Shown: positions 47,501 through 51,549 of the stretch, in pieces | Layout of the letters: every line of letters starts with the position of its first letter | Position numbering within the stretch: position 1 is the stretch's first letter | Assembly: GCF_003259905.1 (NCBI RefSeq) | Contig: NZ_QLMG01000027.1 | Coordinates: 1-51,549, forward strand | Direction of reading: 5' to 3' | Source: Salipiger aestuarii | Lineage (GTDB): Bacteria; Pseudomonadota; Alphaproteobacteria; Rhodobacterales; Rhodobacteraceae | Length of the DNA: 51,549 nucleotides | Made by a program: the position numbers and the translations under genes | Notes under the pieces: generated by a model | Told to the model about the DNA's origin: nothing | The model's database searches: none | What the model saw: the letters and a program-made list of their open reading frames with translations, nothing else

Positions 47501-47968
47501 GAATACGAAGTCGCCCGCCTTCATCTGGACACCCGCAAAAAGGCGCGGGACACGTTCGAAGACGGATTCGAGATGCAGTTCCACCTGGCACCACCCCTTC
47601 TGACCCGAACCGGCTCGGACGGACGCCCAATCAAGAGAACCTACGGCAAGGGCATGTTGACGGCCTTTGGCATTCTGGCCAGGCTGAAGGGCCTGCGCGG
47701 CACGCCGCTTGATCCCTTCGGGCGTACGGCGGAACGCAAGATGGAACGCGCCCTGATCGCGCAATACGAGCGCGACATGGATGAGGTTCTGTCGAAACTG
47801 ACACCCGCCACGCTTGAGGCGGCCACCGCGCTTGCCCGGCTTCCGTTGCAGATTCGCGGCTTCGGCCCAGTGAAAGAGGCCAACGAACGCGAGGCCGGCA
47901 AACGCCGCGAAGAGCTGCTGTCGGTGATCCGCGCCGGGGGCGTGCCGTTCGCGAAAGCGGCGGAATAG
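44546..47968 (+). CDS. Indolepyruvate ferredoxin oxidoreductase family protein (fused IorAB)
   Basis: The 1140-residue enzyme oxidatively decarboxylates aryl or branched 2-oxoacids to acyl-CoA using thiamine diphosphate and Fe-S clusters. The N-terminal pyrimidine-binding part (TGYRGSPLGAVD, FQEGLNEDLAATALWG) is followed by FCSGCPHNSS (about 435), a ThDP-binding segment (GDGTYNHSGVLAIR, NDAVAMTGGQP), ferredoxin-like cysteines in CEGCGDCGVQSNC (about 636) and CNKDFSCLKGFCP (about 665), and a C-terminal gamma/IorB domain (ITGVGGTGVVTIGAVLAQAA). GGGAGGCG precedes the ATG. The single-chain form is known in proteobacteria. Phenylalanine, tyrosine or tryptophan breakdown is likely. Confidence 0.93.
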   Translation: MAKQDITLEDRFDLTRSPVLLNGTQALVRLMLIQKARDRAAGLNTAGFCTGYRGSPLGAVDLQMRRAQKHLDAADIRFQEGLNEDLAATALWGAQQAELRGEGRYDGVFGLWYGKGPGVDRSGDVMRHANMAGTSRHGGVIMAMGDDHTGESSTVLHQSEWALVDAYMPVVSPAGVQEILDYGVYAWALSRFAGVWVGLKTMKDTVEATAVVDGRPDRMSLVVPDFDMPEGGLNIRLGDTPHAQEKRVIDYKRFAAEAFSHANRMDKRIWGKPGAKIGLVAAGKNWLDLVHALSLLGIDEAEAERLGITTYKVGQTFPLDMRGFHDWAEGLDLIVVVEEKRKLIEVQVKEAIFDDRRGRRVYGWHRGGGAGSMHGPELFPTQGALDPIMIAERLGQIFVDEGRGTDRIRAGLQSLETARKSDNAPEIAARLPYFCSGCPHNSSTKLPEGARAYAGIGCHYMVQWMDRETTGFTHMGAEGANWIGEAPFSTRNHVFQNLGDGTYNHSGVLAIRAALAAGTNITYKILYNDAVAMTGGQPNEGGLTADRIARELLAMGVQHLSLVYDEKEDIDFSLFPQNIEKHERSEMDAVQRRCADIPGVSAILYIQTCAAEKRRRRKRGAFPDPDKRVFINTDICEGCGDCGVQSNCVSIVPVETELGRKRAIDQSSCNKDFSCLKGFCPSFVTLKGAKIRKGATAALDLPDMPLPQLPAINGTHNVVITGVGGTGVVTIGAVLAQAAQIAGLGAGMMEMAGLAQKGGAVHIHLRLAQKPEDISAVRVAIGEADALIGGDLVVSAGSKTLGLTRTGRTGAVVNAHEIVTGEFTRDPEFFIANDRLKLSLEARMQERLALFDATELARITMGDSIFSNMMILGAAWQRGLVPLPHDAIADAIRLNGAAVDKNLRAFEIGRWAMLYPQEAAGLASPNATEKPRTLAEQIAYREAHLTAYQNKRLAKRYRALLDRISDAGLRDAAAKGYHKLLSYKDEYEVARLHLDTRKKARDTFEDGFEMQFHLAPPLLTRTGSDGRPIKRTYGKGMLTAFGILARLKGLRGTPLDPFGRTAERKMERALIAQYERDMDEVLSKLTPATLEAATALARLPLQIRGFGPVKEANEREAGKRREELLSVIRAGGVPFAKAAE

Positions 47969-48034
47969 GTCGCGATGGATTCTCGCCCCGAAGCCCCGTA
48001 AGAAAGATCTCAACACGAGGCAGGAGGCAGGCCC

Positions 48035-48847
48035 ATGGCGGTTGGTGTGTTCGATTCGGGGTTGGGCGGGCTGACGGTGCTCGACAAGGCGCAAAAGCGC
48101 CTGCCAGAGGTGCCCTTCGTCTATTTCGCCGACAGCGCCCACGCTCCTTATGGCGTGCGCGATGCGGATGACATCTATGACCTGACCACCAGGGCGGTCG
48201 AACGCCTGTGGGAGGCCGGGTGCGATCTGGTGATCCTGGCCTGCAACACCGCCAGCGCCGCTGCGTTGCGCCGCATGCAGGAAACATGGCTTCCACGCGA
48301 CAAGCGGGTGCTGGGGGTGTTCGTGCCGCTGATCGAGGCGATGACCCGGCGTCAGTGGGGCGACAATTCCCCGCCGCGCGAGGTGGGCGTGCAGCATGTG
48401 GCGCTGTTTGCCACCCCGGCCACGGTGCGCAGCCGTGCCTTTCAGCGCGAACTGGCGTTTCGCGCCATTGGCGTCGATGTCGAGGCGCAGGCCTGCGGCG
48501 GCCTTGTCGACGCCATCGAAGAGGGCGACATGATCCTGGCCGAAGCGCTGGTGCGCAGCCATGTCGATGCCTTGATGCGCAAGATGCCGGCGCCACAGGC
48601 GGCGATTCTTGGCTGCACGCATTACCCGCTGATGGAAGAGATATTCCAAGAGGCGCTTGGCCCCGGTGTTGCGGTCTATTCGCAGGCCAGTCTTGTGGCG
48701 GACTCGCTTGCGGATTATCTGAAACGCCACCCGGACATGCTTGGGCCGGGAACCGAAACGATGTTCATGACCACCGGGGATCCGCGCAAGGTGTCGGGCC
48801 ACGCCACGCGGTTTCTGCGACGCCAGATCACGTTCGGCGCGGCCTAG
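48035..48847 (+). CDS. murI: Glutamate racemase
   Basis: MurI makes D-glutamate for peptidoglycan. The 270-residue protein has [11 protein letters not shown] (D7, S8 region), [11 protein letters not shown], and the two catalytic cysteines C70 in LACNTAS and C194 in [14 protein letters not shown] lies upstream of the ATG. It is 66 bp after the oxidoreductase gene on the same strand. Confidence 0.95.
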   Translation: MAVGVFDSGLGGLTVLDKAQKRLPEVPFVYFADSAHAPYGVRDADDIYDLTTRAVERLWEAGCDLVILACNTASAAALRRMQETWLPRDKRVLGVFVPLIEAMTRRQWGDNSPPREVGVQHVALFATPATVRSRAFQRELAFRAIGVDVEAQACGGLVDAIEEGDMILAEALVRSHVDALMRKMPAPQAAILGCTHYPLMEEIFQEALGPGVAVYSQASLVADSLADYLKRHPDMLGPGTETMFMTTGDPRKVSGHATRFLRRQITFGAA

Positions 48848-48944
48848 GGCATATTGACCTTTGTCACAGACGCGTGGTGCGCCCCAAGCTATATTGACTT
48901 GTGAATGTGCCATACGCGACAACAGCCGCTCAGGGGGAAATGCC

Positions 48945-49394
48945 ATGTCGCTCAAGTCGCTGAAAAAGCAACGCCGGATTCAGGTCATCGCGCTTGCCGC
49001 GGTGGCGCTTGCGGTGTCGACCGCGCTGATCGGCTACGCGATGCGGGACGGAATCAACTTTTTCCGCTCGCCGAGCCAGGTCGTCGAGCTGCCCCCCGGG
49101 CCGCATGAGACGTTCCGCATCGGCGGCCTTGTGCAATCCGGTTCGCTTGTGCGCGGTGATGGACACGAGATCCGGTTCCTCGTGACCGACGGCGGGGCAA
49201 GCGTGCCCGTGGTCTTTGCCGGGGTACTGCCGGATCTGTTCGCCGAGAACCAAGGCATGGTCGGCACGGGGCGATATATCGAAGGCGTGTTCCGCGCCTC
49301 TGAAATTCTGGCCAAGCACGATGAAACCTACATGCCCAAAGAGGTCATCGACGCGCTGAAGGCGCAGGGCGTTTACGAAGACCCCAACAGCTAA
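48945..49394 (+). CDS. ccmE: Cytochrome c maturation haem chaperone CcmE
   Basis: CcmE holds haem covalently on its way to apocytochrome c. The 149-residue protein has an N-terminal anchor (RIQVIALAAVALAVSTALIGYAM) and a periplasmic OB fold with FRIGGLVQSGSL, VVFAGVLPDLF, and the haem-binding H125 in LAKHDETYMP with Y129. The ATG at 48945 follows AGGGGGAAA; the frame is open from 48861 but that part lacks a start site. Other ccm genes are not in the window. Confidence 0.95.
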   Translation: MSLKSLKKQRRIQVIALAAVALAVSTALIGYAMRDGINFFRSPSQVVELPPGPHETFRIGGLVQSGSLVRGDGHEIRFLVTDGGASVPVVFAGVLPDLFAENQGMVGTGRYIEGVFRASEILAKHDETYMPKEVIDALKAQGVYEDPNS

Positions 49395-49439
49395 GATCCT
49401 TGCGCTTTCGCTGACAGGGCGCCAGCGGTCCCGGCATAG

Positions 49440-49461
49440 AAAAACACCCCCCGCAGGGCGG
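49440..49461 (-). terminator. Weak terminator after grxD
   Basis: On the minus strand CCGC-CCT-GCGG followed by GGGTGTTTTTC lies about 30 bp beyond the grxD stop. The stem is short. Confidence 0.4.
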
Positions 49462-49490
49462 AGAGCGGTTTCAGACGCTGCCAGGAAGGC

Positions 49491-49853
49491 CTAGACGTTG
49501 GCTTCGCGGATCTTGTCCGCAGCGTCCTTGTTGTAGTCGACGTGGCATTGTTCGAACAACTTGTCGAGCTCGCCCGACAGCGTCATTTCGGTGATGATGT
49601 CGCAGCCGCCGACGAATTCGCCCTTGACGTAAAGCTGGGGAATCGTCGGCCAGTCGGAAAATTCCTTGATGCCCTGGCGGATGCCGTCATCGGCCAGCAC
49701 GTTCACGTCGTGAAATTCGACGCCCATGTAATTGAGCACCCCCGCCACGCGGCTGGAGAAACCGCATTGCGGCATGGTCTTGGTGCCTTTCATGAAAAGC
49801 ACCACGTCGTTGGCTTTCACCGTTTCTTCGATCATTGTCTTTGCGTCGGTCAT
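49491..49853 (-). CDS. grxD: Monothiol glutaredoxin, Grx4 type
   Basis: This protein binds a 2Fe-2S cluster with glutathione and passes it on, usually with BolA. The 120-residue protein has the CGFS active site (C30), [29 protein letters not shown] and the C-terminal KIREANV. GGAG precedes the ATG. bolA lies 85 bp upstream on the same strand, which supports a shared operon and function. Confidence 0.95.
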   Translation of the reverse strand: MTDAKTMIEETVKANDVVLFMKGTKTMPQCGFSSRVAGVLNYMGVEFHDVNVLADDGIRQGIKEFSDWPTIPQLYVKGEFVGGCDIITEMTLSGELDKLFEQCHVDYNKDAADKIREANV

Positions 49854-49938
49854 GTCCGTCTCCGGTTTGAGGTGCGGCGACGCGCGCCGCTTTGTGTCGT
49901 GCCGGCGGATCGGGCCGTCGCCCGGACCGGGGCCGATT

Positions 49939-50181
49939 TCAGTCGGGGGCCTTGGTGGTCAGCGCCAGCGCATGCAGCGCGCCGTTGTTGCCATCCATCT
50001 TGCCCTTGAGCGCCGCGTAGACGGCGCGCTGCTGCTGAACACGGTTCTGGCCACGAAAGCTTTCGTCGATCACCTCGGCGGCATAATGATTGCCGTCACC
50101 GGCAAGGTCGGTGATGGTGATGCGTGCATCGGGGAAGGCAGCCTTGATGAGCTGCTCGATCTCCGTCGCTTCGATGGCCAT
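49939..50181 (-). CDS. BolA family protein
   Basis: The 80-residue protein has the class II KH-like BolA fold: [32 protein letters not shown] with the conserved histidine, [18 protein letters not shown] and [11 protein letters not shown]. The family partners with CGFS glutaredoxins to bind or deliver Fe-S clusters. grxD follows directly, fitting that pair. Confidence 0.93.
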   Translation of the reverse strand: MAIEATEIEQLIKAAFPDARITITDLAGDGNHYAAEVIDESFRGQNRVQQQRAVYAALKGKMDGNNGALHALALTTKAPD

Positions 50182-50273
50182 TGCGTGGGTACTCCGCTGT
50201 CTGTTTCTTCAGCTCAGATGTAAGCATCGCGGGCGTGACACGCAAGCGGCGAGCCAAAGACAGCAGGCCAAAG

Positions 50274-51053
50274 TCAGCAGGCCAGACGGACCCAGACCGG
50301 GACATGATCGGATGGCTTGTCGCGGCCACGGATGTCGCGGTCGATCGCCACCTCTTCGAGCAGGTCGGCGGCCTGCGGCGTCAGCAGCAGGTGGTCGATG
50401 CGGATGCCGTTGTTGCGCTGCCAGGCGCCCGCCTGATAATCCCAGAAGCTGTAGTGCCCGGCGCCCGGGTGGCGCGTGCGAAAGGCATCGGTGAAGCCAA
50501 GGTTCAGGATGCGGCGGAACGCGGCGCGGGTTTGGGGCAGGTACAGCGCGTCTTCGGTCCAGGCGGCGGGTTTGGCCGCATCCTCGGCCTGGGGGATGAC
50601 GTTGTAATCCCCGGCCATGATGGCGGGCATCTCGTCGGCCAGAAGCAGGCGGGCGCGGGTTTCCAGGCGGCGCATCCAGGCCAGCTTGTAGTCGTATTTC
50701 GGCCCCGGTGCCGGGTTTCCGTTCGGCAGGTACAGCCCGCACAGCCGCACCGCCTGTTCCCCCACGACCGTCGCTTCGATCCAGCGGGCCTGTTCGTCGT
50801 CGGTGTCGCCGGGCAGGCCACGGGTGACATCCTCTAGCGGCAGTTTCGACAGGATGGCGACGCCGTTGAACCCTTTCTGACCGTGGGTTTCCACCTGCCA
50901 GCCAAGATCTTCGAAGTGTTCGCGGGGGAAACCCTCGTCGACGGATTTGATTTCCTGAAGCAGCGCGACGTCGGGCTGCGCCTCGTCGAGCCACTGGGTC
51001 AGGGCCTCGATGCGGGCCTTGATGCCGTTGATGTTGAAGGTTGCGATCTTCAT
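50274..51053 (-). CDS. xthA: Exodeoxyribonuclease III
   Basis: XthA cuts DNA at abasic sites and degrades 3' ends during base-excision repair. The 259-residue protein has the exonuclease-endonuclease-phosphatase residues N7 in FNINGIKAR, E34 in LLQEIKS, Y/N in GLYLPNGNP, D and N in AGDYNVIP, RIDHLLLT and the catalytic SDHVPVWV. GGAGGG lies upstream of the ATG. A short imperfect direct repeat (AAAGACAGCAGGCC and AAAGTCAGCAGGCC) spans its 3' end. It is divergent from the repeat-peptide gene. Confidence 0.95.
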   Translation of the reverse strand: MKIATFNINGIKARIEALTQWLDEAQPDVALLQEIKSVDEGFPREHFEDLGWQVETHGQKGFNGVAILSKLPLEDVTRGLPGDTDDEQARWIEATVVGEQAVRLCGLYLPNGNPAPGPKYDYKLAWMRRLETRARLLLADEMPAIMAGDYNVIPQAEDAAKPAAWTEDALYLPQTRAAFRRILNLGFTDAFRTRHPGAGHYSFWDYQAGAWQRNNGIRIDHLLLTPQAADLLEEVAIDRDIRGRDKPSDHVPVWVRLAC

Positions 51054-51191
51054 TGGACCCTCCGCGCTGCGGCCAAAGCTATCGCCGATGCGGCCCTCAG
51101 GGGCAAGGGCGTGCGGTTTTTGGCGCGGCGATTCGCAACTTGCCGCTGGGTAAGACTTGCCAATTTTGCCATGAATGCAGGTCGCAAAAAT

Positions 51192-51286
51192 TTATCCACA
51201 GAAAATTTCAACCTGTGGGAAAGACGGAATTTTCTTTTTCGCTCTTCTTCTGGCAGTTTTACCGAATGTGGAGAACTCGTGTATAA
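51192..51286 (+). promoter_or_regulatory. Cluster of DnaA-box-like sequences
   Basis: TTATCCACA (51192-51200) is a perfect DnaA box. On the other strand lie TGTGGAGAA (51267-51275) and CGTGTATAA (51278-51286), each 8 of 9 against TGTGGATAA or its N variant, and TGTGGGAAA (51214-51222), 7 of 9. Four in 95 bp of AT-rich DNA exceeds what I would expect, but the last two overlap the promoter. Confidence 0.4.
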
Positions 51287-51287
51287 T
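51259..51287 (+). promoter_or_regulatory. Promoter of the repeat-peptide gene
   Basis: TTACCG (51259-51264) and a perfect TATAAT (51282-51287) are 17 bp apart. Transcription would give a leader of about 85 nt to the ATG at 51380, with AGGGG (51369-51373) as ribosome binding site. Confidence 0.6.
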
Positions 51288-51379
51288 TCAACCTATGGAA
51301 GAAACCATATTGCAAGAAACACGTTAAAAAAGAAACCCTGAACCCACTTGAAAGACCTAACCAAAAACAGGGGTTCCCA

Positions 51380-51549
51380 ATGTCCGCAGTACTCAAGCAT
51401 GTGGTTTCTGAACAATTCGTTGACGTTTTCGGCGCTGATGCGTTTTCCGGCGAAGGCCTTGACATGGCGACGTCCTGCGCGGCACCCGCCGAGCTGACTT
51501 CGGCCTTCACCTCCTGCGCGGCACCCGCCGAGCTGACCTCGGCCTTCAC
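51380..51549 (+). CDS. Leader-like N-terminus plus 13-residue Cys-containing repeats (partial)
   Basis: The frame is open from ATG 51380 to the end of the window. The first 30 residues read MSAVLKHVVSEQFVDVFG, then ADAFSGEGLDMA; there is no signal peptide. Then comes TSCAAPAELTSAF twice in perfect tandem, with a third unit apparently beginning. The two 39-base units differ at two positions, both silent Thr codon changes. Each unit has one Cys, one Pro, one Glu and one Phe. Promoter and ribosome binding site are good. I recognise no family. A RiPP precursor with repeated cores, a secreted or surface repeat protein, or a structural protein are all possible; the C-terminus and neighbours are needed. 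Confidence 0.6.
   Translation, partial: MSAVLKHVVSEQFVDVFGADAFSGEGLDMATSCAAPAELTSAFTSCAAPAELTSAF
51470..51547 (+). repeat. Two 39-bp tandem repeats, truncated by the window edge
   Basis: Units 51470-51508 and 51509-51547 differ only at their third base (G/C) and at one T/C. The next two bases (AC) match the start of a further unit. Both differences are silent in the plus frame, but one changes Glu to Asp in the competing minus frame. Confidence 0.9.

Larger units (their letters stand above)
51054..51379. other. AT-rich divergent region upstream of the repeat-peptide gene
   Basis: No gene is seen. GC content falls well below that of the rest of the window from about 51180 onward. The region carries DnaA-box-like 9-mers, a CCACAG-N11-CTGTGG inverted repeat (51195-51217), a promoter at 51259-51287 and a leader of about 90 nt. 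Confidence 0.6.

Noticed and set aside
51192-51286. Chromosomal replication origin
   Set aside because: Only one box is perfect, no dnaA, parAB or other origin-linked gene is nearby, and two boxes overlap a promoter; kept as a DnaA-box cluster only.
51259-51549. Minus-strand frame with VKAEVSSAGAAQ repeats at the right edge
   Set aside because: One unit difference changes Glu to Asp in this frame, while both are silent on the plus strand. Promoter and ribosome binding site also favour the plus strand.

Overview
This 51.5 kb window is high-GC DNA from an alphaproteobacterium, almost certainly a member of the Rhodobacterales (Roseobacter/Paracoccus relatives). The case rests on gene content and protein style: single-subunit purL, type-2 ctaA, the Entner-Doudoroff gene edd, a fused IorAB-type 2-oxoacid oxidoreductase, the small two-helix membrane protein beside pyrG, a large acidic protein resembling ones I recall from this order, and an IS481-type element. 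Nearly everything is ordinary, densely packed chromosomal core sequence. I see no rRNA, tRNA, CRISPR array or prophage. No databases were searched; all family calls come from reading the translations.

Layout. 1-292: 3' end of an IS481-type transposase ending in a CTAG target. 288-7342 (minus): HExxH lipoprotein, DUF1194 protein, cbiZ, parE, a small secreted protein, an outer-membrane barrel protein and dnaB. 7569-10700: pyrE and pyrC (divergent), then a cytochrome b561-YceI fusion. 10904-13111: fabD, fabG, acpP, closed by a strong terminator. 13354-16938: 2,2-dialkylglycine decarboxylase, aldehyde dehydrogenase and two small membrane proteins. 16939-17607: gene-poor gap. 17608-25424: edd with a LacI-type operator in its promoter, an RlmI-like methyltransferase with a TTG-started PIN protein, cobB, a low-molecular-weight phosphatase, a small membrane protein, pyrG, secG. 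25734-30078: EamA exporter, thiamine diphosphokinase and an 884-residue acidic protein. 30185-36740: Lrp regulator divergent from ornithine decarboxylase, an orphan form II CoxL-like molybdoenzyme, an AspT/YidE-type transporter, a CoA-binding protein. 36896-43227: trmJ, ctaA, an M32 carboxypeptidase, purL, a GFA-like zinc protein. 43286-47968: a candidate small RNA, then a LysR regulator divergent from the indolepyruvate oxidoreductase. 48035-51053: murI, ccmE, grxD, bolA, xthA.

The most unusual part is the last 370 bases. GC content drops, a cluster of DnaA-box-like 9-mers lies just upstream of a consensus -10, and a new gene starts at 51380. It encodes a short leader-like N-terminus followed by perfect 13-residue repeats (TSCAAPAELTSAF) whose DNA differs only at synonymous positions. 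It runs off the window. The window begins in a transposase and ends in a tandem repeat, which suggests both edges are assembly breaks and that the repeat array is longer than seen here. A modified-peptide (RiPP-like) precursor or a repeat-built structural protein are the leading ideas; neither is proven.

Functional themes: nucleotide synthesis (pyrC, pyrE, pyrG, purL), replication and repair (parE, dnaB, xthA), fatty-acid synthesis (fabD, fabG, acpP), sugar breakdown (edd), amino-acid and amine metabolism (dialkylglycine decarboxylase, ornithine decarboxylase, indolepyruvate oxidoreductase), haem and cytochrome assembly (ctaA, ccmE, b561) and Fe-S handling (grxD, bolA).
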